This document shows, piece by piece, positions 23,591 through 34,962 of a stretch of 64,000 bases of DNA. Location of the stretch: contig JAOANU010000014.1 in NCBI GenBank assembly GCA_034387635.1, positions 372,001 to 436,000 on the forward strand, written 5' to 3'. Both the position numbers and the translations under genes were made by a program. The DNA is from Rhodosporidiobolus odoratus. Taxonomy: Eukaryota > Basidiomycota > Microbotryomycetes > Sporidiobolales > Sporidiobolaceae. The notes below the pieces were generated by a model. The model was not told where the DNA came from, searched no databases, and saw only the letters and a list, made by a program, of their open reading frames with translations. Numbering within the stretch: position 1 is the stretch's first letter; each line of letters begins with the position of its first letter.

Positions 23591-24379
23591 AGGTGTTCAG
23601 AGTGGCGGAGAAGCTGAGGCGGTCTGGTCTAGAGGATAGGCGGACTGAGCAAAGCACAATGAGTGTAGCTTGATGTAGGTGCAACTGATCCTGCACACGC
23701 TTGACTTGCAGGTGTCGCTCAGCAACAGCATACCATCTTCCCCTTTACCTCTCGATTACCTCCTGAACTTGGAGATTGCCTTCTCCCCTTTCCTGCCTCA
23801 GTCCAGGTCTTCCGGCTGGAGAGCCACCACAGGCTGGAGATACTGACTGCTTGGCACTCACCCAGCGATTCGTGCCTTTTTTTTCTTTACCGAAGCACCT
23901 GCCTTGCAATTCCTCGGGTTCCCTCAAGCCCTCTGCTCCTTTCCCAGCACTCTCTCACTTCATCCAGCGATCCGGTCCCTGCTCATCTGAACTCGGGCCT
24001 CACTCCAACGGTCAATCCTTTTGTATCCCTCAATTGTCTCGTCTCTCGCGCTCTCCCCTGAGTTATGGGTCTCATCTGGCCGGTAGACTGTCTAAGACCT
24101 TACTAACACACTGCAAGCGATGTTGCGGGCCGTCTCGTAACTGAGGCAATGCGAGAGGGGTGAGAGAGAGCACCGATTTGAGAAGGTCACTGTGAAGGAA
24201 GGAGCGCTTCCGCACTCTCACACAGGGTTCGCTTAGCAGGGCATTGTGGGGTAGGCCACTGTCAAGTGCAGCCGACAAGCCTCAACATCATGTTCTGCCG
24301 CCTACAGCTTGATACCTTCTTTCATCTGATTTGTGATACCGTTGCGTAAAGCGCCGGAAAAGTTGGTATGACGACGAAG
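23591..24379. other. Region without a supported gene
   Basis: Short open frames only. None has splice logic or family similarity that I can see. It separates the F-box-like remnant from the RRM-R3H remnant and may hold decayed 5' sequence of the latter. Confidence 0.35.
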
Positions 24380-27300
24380 GCGTTCGAGTATATAGAACAC
24401 GCAAAGGAGCGAGCTGTCGGACCAACCATGTTTTATCCTACAGCAACGATCTCAACGGTCCACCGTTCCCGTCCCAACTTCCTCTCCCTTGCCAGCGTTA
24501 CCCTCCTTCTCAACGAGCAATTCCCTCCTAAACCCCCTTCTACCGTATCAACCTCCACCTCAACCCGTTCTTCTTCCAACCCATTCCTCCTCCTCCTTTG
24601 CTAAACTTTCTTTCTTCGTCTTCGCATGATCCACCTCATCGACAACCACAACGACATCGTTCGACTCCTCCTCTGAAGCGCTGCATAGACAGTATTCTTT
24701 GTCGGGGTCGATTTCTTCGTCTACCGGTGCAGGTGCAGGCGCGGGGACGGGCTTCGAGGGGTTAGCGCCGGCCTTCTCGATCGCGAGGGGGGGAATGCAA
24801 GTGGTGAATCAGGGTTCACGACGCAGTACAGGGGACATCAACCGAATGAGTTCCTCAACCCCTCGTCTTCCTCTTCCGCCTCTTCCTCTTCCGCCTCGGG
24901 AGGTGTGTATCGGTCTGCGATTGAGACTGGACTTGGGAATGGTGGAAATGGGAGGGCAAGTGGAGCGGTTAGTCCAGTTAGTAGCGCGGGGTAAGGAGCA
25001 GGCGCAGGTGGGAGTGGGATGCAAGGAGGACATCAGCAGTAGAGTGGGGTGGTGGTCAATGGGACAGAGAGAGAGAGAGAAATCTCGTTCAATCAAGTCG
25101 CTTCGAGCAATAAAGCCCACGTGGACCATCTAAGTGGGGGAAGGGGGGAGGATACAGTAGCTACTACAGATCAGAACTCAAGTGGAAGTATATGTGAACG
25201 AAATGAACGGAAGGAAAAACCATGACAAAAAACTTCGACGCTCCGCCCCACCTCTCCTCCTCACACCTCTACCGCCTCGAAAACCCCGGCAGCCACCTCG
25301 ACCGCTCCGACTCGACCCCCTGCCACCAAATGCACCACTCCCCACGACCTGTTTGCCTCGAAGGGGAGGAGATGTACGTTCTTCCTTACACCCTCGATCT
25401 CCCTTTTAGTCATTTCCTGACCTTCTGGTGGGCTTACTCTTCCAGTACCCCTCATCCTTTACCCCTTACCCGTTCGCTGCCCTTCCAATCCTGCGCCTTT
25501 TCCTTTGTCTGTCTCTGTGCCTCGCTAGAACTTGTGGAAAAACGAGCAGCATTGAAACCGCCATCGTGATCAAGTCTATTCCGTTTGCTGCGACAAAGGA
25601 ACAGGTGTTGGCGTTGATGGTGCGTCTTTCAGCTTTTCCTTCGGTTTCCCTCTGGTCTTGCTCCTCTCGACTAACAAGTAAGTCTTTCTTCCTCCCCTCT
25701 GGTCCTCTACCCCTCTACTCCGTCAGCTTGTCCTTTGCCCTCCCCCCTTCTCCCTCCCCCCTTCTCCGTCAACATGAGACGCGAATCGCAGGCCTCCCTC
25801 TCCCTCCCGGTCCCTCATGCCTTCGATTTCCACCACGATTCCCTCACTGGTCAGTTTGGGAGCCTCGCGTTTGCGAATTATAAGACGCCTGACGAGGCCA
25901 GGAGGGTGGGTGGGGTGGTGTTGACGGTACGTTTGGAAGATTGCGTGTGCCTTTTGGACTGATGTGCTGATGCTCTTCTCCTCTCTTTTTCCGTCGTCTT
26001 CTCTTCTTCCTCTCTTTCTTCCTACTCCCCGTGTCGAAATTTGCTTACCTTCGCGCCACCCCTTTCCTCTCTCGCTCTCTCGTCCCCACCTCGCGCGAAA
26101 TACCCGCCTCTGTCTTTCTCTGACCACCTTCTCACTCGTCGATATACGCGCTTCGCCCACGTCCCGCACCTCGCGCCCACCACCAACCTCGCCTTCGGCA
26201 TCTCATCTCACCCCGCTTACCCCTTACCTTCCCCGCCCCTCACCCGCCCGCCATAACAACCTCCCGCGTCCTCGTGTCATCGTGGATGCAGGGTCGAAAA
26301 CTCCACGGCGAACCTAAACGAGCTTTGAAACCGGGTGAGAAGGAGGCGATTGAGAGGTAGAAACAGTTGAACAGGATTAGGTCGGTACAGGTCCTCGCTT
26401 CTGCCGATGCTGGAGGGGGGGGGGGGGGGGGGAGGGGGAGGGGGAGGGGGAGGGGGAGAAGGGTGGAATAGGAGGGAGGGGTCGATGCCTGCCGGTGGAG
26501 GTGGGTACTACGGTTACTCTCCGACTTTGAACTCGAGTCCTCCGGAAAGCGATGTCGGGACGCGTGTGAGTATGAGGAATTCGCTGGAAGGGGGGTTGAC
26601 GGGTGGGGCTAGTACGGATAAGGTGAGTGGGGAGTGGGAGGGTGGGAGAGATGGAGTGGGAATCGAGGGTGGGAGGAGAAGGACGGCTTCGGATGGTAGG
26701 CACATTTCCCTTTTTTCTTTCTTTCCAATTTTACCTTGCTCACCCGCTCACCTCGCCCCCCCGCTCTCTTTCAGCAGAACTCGACCTCAACGACCCCGAG
26801 ACCCTAGACGTCTACTCCCTAATCCTCCTCTTCCGCGACGATCCTCTCCGGGATGATCTCGCGTTCGCCAGATCCCTCAGTACGAGAGAAGAGGAGGGTC
26901 GTCCATCTTGTGGCGAAGAAGTTGGGGCGGCAGCATAGGAGTGTCGGGGAGGAGGGACAGGGGGAGAGGAGGGTGGTGGTTAGTAAGGGGGAGATGACTA
27001 CATCAGTTGGGGGGAGCGAATGGTGCCTCAGGGGGTGGGAGGAAGGTGCGCTCTGCTTCTTTGTTGCTTACTTCTTCCTTACTCAGCGGTCCCGCTTGAT
27101 CCCGGACTGTCAGAATGATGCTGATGCGAATTCGAACCTCGTGTGCAGCTCCGCTACTCCGCTTCAACCGCTTCCGTCTCGCCCCGCCGCCCCGCTTCTC
27201 ACTCGAACCGCGCTGTTGGACCCGAATAGGGTCATACAGACTATTGGAAGTGCGCCCACCACCTCGTCCCATCCTCAGTGTCAAAGACGAGTTAAAGATC

Positions 27301-27482
27301 AGCGTAGTCATTTTCGTCAATTTGCCCACGGTCCGAGAGAAGTCCGAGCCACGTGCAATGGAGCTGCAATTTGGCTGCAACGGTTCTACAGCCTCCGGGC
27401 CCCTCGCACTGACCTCATACTCGCTTCTCCGCGGAGCTGGGATAGCGCGAAGACACCTCCGCGGTAGTTCCAGTCTGGGTTT
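24380..27482 (+). pseudogene. Decayed PIN4/Cip2-like RRM-R3H RNA-binding protein gene
   Basis: Blocks of a fungal RRM-plus-R3H protein appear in the right order but broken. A Ser-rich block (about 24810-24990, with HQPNEFLNPSS) ends at an in-frame TAA, and further stops follow. The RRM begins at about 25556 with AIVIKSIPFAATKEQVLALM. It continues after an intron in LPVPHAFDFHH and GSLAFANYKTPDEA, then after a second intron in QGRKLHGEPKRALKPGEKEAIER. There a TAG (about 26358) replaces the expected Glu codon. The R3H region (about 26780-26930) reads LDLNDPETLDVYSLILLFRDD, then shifts frame by one base before KRRVVHLVAKKLG. Introns are retained, so this is a decayed gene copy, not a processed pseudogene. 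Function, if any, is lost. Confidence 0.75.
26415..26458 (+). repeat. Homopolymer G tract followed by AGGGGG repeats
   Basis: About 18 consecutive G, then several AGGGGG units. The tract lies where the intact family would have a Gly-rich stretch after the RRM, so it may be an expanded Gly codon run inside the pseudogene. Length errors in sequencing are likely here. Confidence 0.85.
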
Positions 27483-27586
27483 TCTCCTTGCGCTTCTCGC
27501 TTTCCGCTTTCTCCTTCTTCTTCTTCTTCTCCTTCCCTTTACCTTGCTTGTACTTCGCCTCTGATCGGACTCATCCTTTCAACACC

Positions 27587-28700
27587 ATGCCTACGGGCTC
27601 CAACTTGGAACTGTACAAGTTGTATGTCAACGAGATCTGCAAGGCGGTTGATAAAGCGCATGTCGGCGCGGACCCTGCATAATGGCGCCACGTAATGGTC
27701 AATTTGATGACCATCGACTACATCCAACGACCCCCTCGTTATCAGTACACATTACAGAAGGCGGCGGTGAAAGAGGTGGAAACTCTCTGGGAGCGGGTCA
27801 AAGCCAACTGTCAAGCCTACCGCTCACTTGTACGTTCTGTATCACTTGCTTGGTACGCTCCACACTAAAGCTTGGGAGCCCTTGTAGCCAGATCCCTTCA
27901 AGAATGCAGGCCTCTTCCCTGCGTCTTTCAAGGTATACTATGGCAATCACGTAAACTGCCTCCTTTCGTAACTCTACCTAGCATTGGCAACGTTTGCTGA
28001 CACCAATCACGGCTGCTTGGTTGTAGGCTCTTGCGGCAATTAGGTACATGGAAGAACGCTGGGCCGAAGGGACCAATGTTGGACAATTCAAGCTGGCTGC
28101 GTACAAATGGCTAGGTTTGGTCGCTCAGAACCCGGATGGCAATATGCAAGAAGCTGCGAACTTCCTTGCAGACCTCATCAAGACAAGGGACCAATATGTG
28201 AGACCCTCACATGCATAGGTGCAATGCAATACCTGAACTAAAATTCCTTCCTCTACAGGGTTCTTCCGGCATATCTGTCGCTTTCCCCGTTCTCGACCCA
28301 GACGAGACCAACGGTACATATTACGAGAAGCTGAACGAGATAGCAGGTCGCAGACTACGCACAGTACAGTGTCTATGTCTCTGAAGTGCCCCTTTGCGTA
28401 CACTGATATGTCTCTTGCGCTTTCCAGGTTTCCACCGGCTTGATCCAGCACAACGCCCTCCTTCATAGTATTGGACACTTCTCACAGATGCTGTCTAGTC
28501 GCCAACACCGGATTTATGGCCAACGCAGGTGTATGTAGTAGGGATTTGCCCCTGAAGCGCGATCACAGTCCTTTCTCTCCCTCGCTTCCTCTCCTTTCTT
28601 TTGTTTGTTGGCCTCCCAAGCCCTTATTTCCCGCCGCTCTCCTCCTCCCCCTGTCTCCTCCCTGTTGTCTTGCAGCAGCCATTGTATGACCTTTGCGTAG
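27587..28700 (+). CDS. Uncharacterised seven-exon protein, about 201 aa
   Basis: Family not recognised. Exons 27587-27661, 27746-27829, 27888-27932, 28027-28197, 28259-28363, 28428-28528 and 28676-28700 join in phase, which is the main support. The product is largely helical and soluble. It contains YTLQKAAVKEVETLWERVKANC, then ALAAIRYMEERWAEGTN, AAYKWLGLVAQNP and NFLADLIKTRDQYG, and near the end LIQHNALLHSIGHFSQML. No signal peptide or membrane segment is visible. The last two exon junctions (donors at 28364 and 28529) are the weakest. The gene lies just downstream of the decayed RRM-R3H gene, so partial decay should be considered, though no stop breaks the joined frame. Confidence 0.5.
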
Positions 28701-29760
28701 ATTCCCCTTGTCTTCCTCCCATTCATATTCTTGCACTAGCACACAGACTTAGATGCCTCTTGTTCTGTAAGGAGATGTGATATCATCACAGTGTGATCCA
28801 TACTTGTCTGGCTCCACCCTGATATGCTCACCTGTGTCCGCCGAAGATCTTGCAGAGAGCCCGGAAAAGCCTGCACAGGACAGCCAAGGTGGGGGGAGGG
28901 AATGGCTCTTCTGGCAGGCTGACACCGCTTCCGTCAGCCTCCGTAGAGGTTACACATGTAGGTTTGTAGGGTCCAGAGCGCAGGGACAGGTAGAGAGAAG
29001 AAGATCCAAGTTGAGAAGGTCAAAGATCATTGAAATCGGCTCACTAAGTTTCACGCGAAGGCATCAACGATCTTACTGTAGGAGCTAGTATGTTCAGTGG
29101 GTTCAAGGATCACAGAGGAGGCTGCTCCGGACTTGGATGAAGGGTTTGGTACGGCAGAAAGTGGCACGACCAGTCAGAGTTGCAGTGCTGGGGAGCTTGA
29201 TGGAACACCAGTCTTCTAGCGGGATGCCATACAATATTTGTTGCAATGTAGGCAGGTGTCGTATAGAGACGTGCTGCGGTGCAGAGAAGCAGAGAACAAG
29301 CACCTCAAAAACGGCTCTGAGCTAACGTCGCCAACCTCCCGAGCTCGTTGAAAAGTGGTCAGGCTTATCCCTTCCAGTAGGAGCAGGGGGGAAAAAACTC
29401 ACGAGGGGTCAATGCGGAACGAGATGCGGGCGAGGCAAGGTTTGGGCGATTAGCCAGCGCGGCGGGGGGATGAACGTCACGTAGGGCAAGTGACAATGGT
29501 GTATAGCTCTCCTTAAGTTCACCAGCTCTAGCTATGCTGAAGTCCACATCGGCTAAGCAAGCATAGATCTCTTCCCAACTGCGAAGGCCAAAAGTTCACG
29601 GAACTGGCTCAATAAGCCTCGACAAGATGTGCAATTAGGTTGTTGCTCGTGTTGTGAGATGCAGTGGCTACCCACTTCTGTCGGCAGGAGGCGTCTCGAG
29701 AAAAAGGGATTTCAGTGAGAAGCCCATCCACGTTCCAGCGGGTTCAAATACAGCTTGCCG
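28701..29760. other. Region without a supported gene
   Basis: About 1 kb between convergent unrecognised genes. Only short open frames without family similarity or splice structure are present. No RNA gene or repeat was recognised. Confidence 0.4.
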
Positions 29761-30990
29761 AGCATGACTGCTCAATTTCAGGCAGTCTGACATCATGGTG
29801 TAAGCTAAGGGATCGGGCCGCAAGGATGAGTGCCAGGTCCCCAAAGAGCTGCATACAGAAGAGGATCAGAAGCACACCCAAAAGTCAGTCGAAGGCTGAG
29901 AAAGAAAAGGACCCCGAACGTACCGACATATCTATACCAATCACCTTGCCCCTTGTCGAGAAGCTCCATATCGCCTTTGTATAGGCAAGACCTAATGGCG
30001 AGTTCCACCTCTCCAGCCGTGGCCTTGAAACGACGCCTGGCGGTGTTCGTGACGGATACGACGAGGACTCGGTGACGCATCTATTTCTGCTCTTTCTTCA
30101 AACTGCGGCGCAAAAAATGAGTTAGAGGGACAGTTCTATCGGCGGATTAGGCTACAAATTTCAGAAGAAGATAAAGCGAAAGCTCGGCTTATCGGACCAC
30201 AGCTTCACGCAGGGAAGCGCTACCTTGTGTTAAGCGGCTGTATGAGTAAAAACCTGGTCAGGACCGGTCTGACAGTTGAAGTTGCTGAGGATCAGCCAGC
30301 GCACTTCGATGACCGCAGCCTTCTCGCCGTCCGGAATGTCCTCGATGGAAGAAACATCCGAATTGGCACTGCTAGTCAGCTCAGTAAGCTCAAGCAGATC
30401 TTTGATCTGGTCCAGGGCGGTCTGATTGCCGGATACGACAGAAAGGCATGTCAGCTTACGATCTTTGGACATTACGAGGGAAACGCGGCACCTCTTCCTT
30501 CTTCTCTTCCCTTTTTTCCTCCATCTGCTCTTCGGCTGGTGTCACCTCAGCCCTCGCAAAGCAGACTCAAACATCTCGAGCACTTCGCTGACAGGCAACT
30601 CTGAATGCTCCTTGCAGAACGCCCCAAAAGCGCTAGCTAGAAGCGTGCCAGCGGTTGAAGCCAGGTCTCTAGCCTGACCAATCCGCGAGCAAAAGTCGAT
30701 CAGCTAGGTATACGAAGCGCAGTAAAAGTAGAACGTACCGTATGAAGTTGCTCCAATGCCTAGATGAACTCAGGGAGAGAACGAGCTGTTTTCAAAATGT
30801 CGTAACGCAGCGGAGAAAGTCGCGAGAGCGTCACGAGCATGGGCGGTCGGCGCTGCTGGCGAGTGAGAGGGGCTTGCAGCTTATTGAGGTCGAACTGATG
30901 AATCGGGTCAAGTGTGCGGAGGCCAGTGCGTGGGAGAAGAGACTGTGAAGGCAGGACGAGGAGACGGGGACGTACCATCGGGTCCGCCAT
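29760..30990 (-). CDS. Uncharacterised intron-rich gene or genes, structure unresolved
   Basis: Several coding-like blocks lie on the minus strand. A 15-nt first exon at 30990-30976 (MADPM) precedes a good GTACGT donor. A block from 30894 begins FDLNKLQAPLTRQQRRPPM. A block near 30720-30560 reads LIDFCSRIGQARDLASTAGTL and ELPVSEVLEMFESALR. A block near 30470-30250 contains QIKDLLELTEL and IEDIPDGEKAAVIEVRW. A last block begins at 30080 with MRHRVLVVSVTNTARRRF; it appears to continue after an intron as LFGDLALILAARSLSL, ending near 29765. These could be one gene of five or more exons or two genes. I could not fix all junctions, and I do not recognise the product. Confidence 0.35.
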
Positions 30991-31270
30991 GATGAAGCCT
31001 CGTTAGCTGGTAGCAAGCGTTATAGTGCTACAGTGATTAGCAGCAGTGCCAGGACAGAGAGACGGCAGAGGAATGGGGACAGCAAGAACAGCTCTGCAAT
31101 AAGAGGGGGTTAAACGTCTCGAGGCGATGCGAGACGGGTGAGGCTGAACCAGAGTAACCATTGGTAGCTTCTGAGTAGTAAGACGGTACAGATGCGACGA
31201 TACCGCGTAACAAAGATCTATGAATGCTTAGCAAGAAAAACGAAAACCACCTCATCCACTCCTTCATCCC

Positions 31271-34200
31271 CTAGAAAACCGGTTGAGGGCAAGCCACCGC
31301 TGGCAACACACTCGGCTGCGTCCTCCCCGTAACCTTATACCAATGCCCAATCACCTTGAGTATGTTGGCCTGATCCGCCGCCGAATTCCCATTAGGGTAG
31401 TATAGCGAATAACCGTCCGAATGGGGCACGAAGGCGCAGCATTGAGAGTCGTGGCCCATTACGTTCCAGATCATGCTGAAGCAGTGGGGAACGTCAGTCA
31501 GGGCCAAAGCGGATCTAGGGAAAAGGGGAAAAAATAAGACGTACTCGCCGAGGTATGAGCCGGATGATTCGATGGTAGAGAGGTAGCTATCGAGGGAAGC
31601 TCCGCCACCCGTGGAGGTCCAATCGTATTCGCCTACTCATGGAACAGGAAGAATTCAGCTTACGATCAACGAGTTACCAGCGAAAACAGGAGCAAAGGGT
31701 ACCGCAGGGTAGAAGGAGGAACACACCGATGAAGAAAGCCTTCCCAGCCGCTTTGGCCAACGCAAGTTCCTTGTTCAGGATGCCAGTATTGCGAGGATAC
31801 TGCGTCGAGACAATCGAGATGAATGAGAGTTTTACATGGCCTTTGGAGAAAGCAACGCACACCGTGATCGGACATCATGTCAACGCCCGCGATGTTGAGG
31901 CCGTCGGGGGTGGCGCCGGTGGCTGCAAGACATTCAAGCAGTTAGGCCTCGAGCGATGTGAAGAGTGAGAGAAGAGGTATAGACTGACTGTAGTTCCAGA
32001 AGCCTACTTGCGTGAAAGGCAGGAAGCGGGAGGAAAAGCTGTCAATAGTCAGGTTGGACAATCAGAATAAGGCAGGAACGAGGCGCACCAGCAGTACCTG
32101 TGAAGCAAGAACAGAATGTGAGCGGGCAGGAAAGTCAAGAATACGGGACGACGAACGCACCATCGATAATAAGATGCCGACTATCCACCTTTCTAATCGT
32201 CGAAACGATGCTATTCGTCCAACTCGCAGGTGGCCACATCTCGGCGTTGATGTATCCTACACGGCGTCCGAATGCGATTCCCAGTCAGTCCGTCTGCCGT
32301 GTAAGCGGGAATTGAGAGAGGGCGTACCGCCGAGTTCGTTTCCTGTTTCCCATGCTAAAATCGTTGGATCGTTGGAGTAGGCGATGCCGGTATATGAGTT
32401 GACTCGTGTCAAGATGGTCGTGATGTAATCCTGTACACGAGGCGACGAGGAGAGTGTAAAGACCAAAGGGCGAGAGGGAGGAACGGCAGGATGCAGAGAC
32501 GGAGGTCAAGCGATAGGTGCGCGTCAATTATGTCTACTGTCACCAGTATTCGCAATACCAAGAGTATGAGTGTGGAGAGAAGGAAAACCGACGTACCTGG
32601 TACGCCGCAATCACCGCCTTCGCGGTATAAAACTTAGCCCCCTTCTCGTTCCTCGACAATCCCGCAAAATCAATAAAGCTATACTTCCCGCCATGGTAGT
32701 AATCCCTGCTCACTCAATCACTTGGCGATCATCAGCTCCGCCCAACCCGTCATGCGCAGGAATGGAGGGGAAGGCTCACCAATTATCGGTCAGAGGCAAG
32801 ATGGCCCTCAACCCATACTCCCTCGCGGCATACAGTACGTAGTCTCGAATATCCCACAAAGTGCTGTTATAAACCCCTTTGCTAGGTTCAAGATTGTAAG
32901 GGTTATTGGGACCGACGGAGATGCCGCAAGTGTGTATCCGGATCTGTTTCAGCAAAGATCGGTCAGTCGAGGGACTTCAGCCCCTTTCTGCTAGCATAGG
33001 GTTAGGCGAAAGGGGCAGGGGGAGAGTGCGCACAGTGTTGGCGCCCATTGCGACTGCTATGGCGAGGGCTTCTCGAACGCGCTGCGGGAAGATGGAGGAA
33101 TGAGTATGCGAGCCGTTACAGAAAGGCAAAGGGCAGAAGGAAAAGGACGCACACCCTTGTCGGGTGGAGCAGCCCAGGGCACGCTGTTCTCGTCAGAGCA
33201 GAGCCAGTAGATGTCTACAGGATACTAGCGTCAGTAAGCTTAGACGGGAGAGAAAGCCTGCCATGATAGTCAAGAACGTACTGGGGCCGACGATACGGTA
33301 ATTCGCGCTGCCCAGCTTCAGCTGCTGTCCGCTCCGTGTCACAAAGGCGGTAGGCTTGGGCAGTGTACCGGTTCCCGAGATTGTTGTGGCACCGCCAGTA
33401 TATCGTGCGGCGCAGGTAACGATGGAGGAGGGTGAGACAGCGAGTGAAGAGCTACTTGACAAGTGGGTAGTCGTGGTAGCAGAAGCACTTGAGGTCGAGG
33501 TGGTCGTGATCATACTGCAGCGACTTGAAAGCGAGTCAAGACTGGACGGGGAAAGGCGATCAAGCAGAGGAACGAACGTAGTACTTGCTGCTTTCGATGT
33601 TGTGGTTGACCCCATCTGCGAAGTCGTCGTAGACGCGGATACACACATAGAGTCACTTCGTATATACCCTGACCGACAACCTACGCAGAGTTCATGTCAG
33701 CCTGGATGGTGAGAATTGCCAAAAGCTTTGACGTACGGAAAGTGCATACTCCCGAGCTGCAGTACCTGTTAGCATTCGTTGGCGGTGTGTTCGTGCAGTC
33801 AGAAGTGGCGCTGCACGTTTGAGTGCTTGTGGCCACAGCGACAGATGAGGTTGTTGTAGTAGGTTTCGTAGTTGTCGTGTCAGTGGTGGAGGATGACGCC
33901 GCGCTGGAAACGCAGGTCTCTCCGCTCTGGACGTAGCCCGTTCGGCAGCCTGCAGAGGAGCCGCGTGGAGAGATTCAGCCATTTGCATGTAGCGACAAGG
34001 ACAATGAAGAAAGAGAAGAAAACGCACGAAAAGTACAGACGCCCGATTTGCAGTATCGATTCGAGTTGGCGGGAATTGAATTGGCGCAATCCGAGGTAGT
34101 GGAGCACGTCCCGGCGCGACGGTCGAGGTGCGGCGATGGATGCCGGGAAGAAGTGGTGCGGCCTTGATGCAAGTTGCGGTGGACGAGGTCGAGGCGGTCT

Positions 34201-34277
34201 GGATGGTTGGCTTGAGCGGCGGGGACGCCAGCTACGAGTACAGCGAGCAGCAGAGCTCCGGTATGGTGCAGGCGCAT
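31271..34277 (-). CDS. Secreted GH5 beta-mannanase-like hydrolase with cysteine modules (gene B)
   Basis: Paralogue of gene A, with the same barrel and the same CPQPVF ending. Fifteen exons fit in phase: 34277-34028, 33949-33737, 33680-33282, 33214-33153, 33081-33034, 32943-32780, 32705-32597, 32430-32328, 32256-32161, 32097-32089, 32006-31989, 31922-31861, 31799-31727, 31632-31545 and 31475-31271, about 632 residues. A signal peptide covers about residues 1-23. Two cysteine modules of the pattern CS-TSDC-N-NRYC-SGVCTFRCR-GY precede a Ser/Thr-rich linker, suggesting wall or substrate binding; gene A lacks them. Acid/base Glu is in WETGNEL (about 447) and the nucleophile in FIGEYDW (about 537). 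Exons 10 and 11 are only 9 and 18 nt. The ATG at 34277 was chosen because it starts the signal peptide. Confidence 0.9.
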
Positions 34278-34962
34278 AGCGGTCAAGTCGGACAAGTCGG
34301 ACGGCGAAGCAGGGAGTCGGGGGATAACCGAGAGGAAAAGGGAAAGAAGCACGCCCGCTTGAATCACTCGAGGTTCTCCGGCGAGATAAACGGATAGCTA
34401 TTGAGCGTTGAGAAGCTGAGTAGACCGGAAAGCCATCGGAGTCGTTTGTTTCTATGCGGGGAGGGTCAATACAGTACGCGATCGAGGCGCGTGCTGCAGA
34501 ATGGACCCGATACTGCGCACTAGGAGATGTTACCGAACCTGTACATGGCTGCTGTGGACACGACTGGTCAGCTGTACCGGCTGTTGAGTCCATCAGACGC
34601 GTTCGAGGTTGTTGAAGGGAGGTTTAAGATGACAGAGAAGCGATCAAGACGTTGACGGCCTCTGCTTCGCCGCCACTGCTCTGTACACTACCTGCAAGTC
34701 TCAGGCGGCTTGTCAAGCACTGCTGAACGACCAGCTGCGCCTTCGAGCGCGTCACACTGCGTAGCGGATGCAAGCGGTTGAGTTGAGGGAACTAAAGTTC
34801 AATCCGAGGTTACGGGCCAAGCTGTTACAAGGTGAGCTCGACTTCTTACCATATCAAAAATTATCGGTGTGAGCGTGGCCTGCGAGACGCGATCAAGGCA
34901 ATCTAGAGATGAAGTGGCGAGGGAGAGCTCCCTGCTGCTCGACGGGGTAGCCAAGCCGAGCG
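34278..34962. promoter_or_regulatory. Divergent promoter between mannanase B and RAD57
   Basis: About 0.7 kb separating the minus-strand secreted enzyme from the plus-strand recombinase gene. It must contain both promoters. No clear TATA box, operator or repeat was identified. An upstream exon for the RAD57-like gene could also lie here, because its in-frame start codon is missing. Confidence 0.4.

Noticed and set aside
25070..25082. GA dinucleotide run as a regulatory element
   Set aside because: A short GA run inside the decayed gene; nothing ties it to a promoter.
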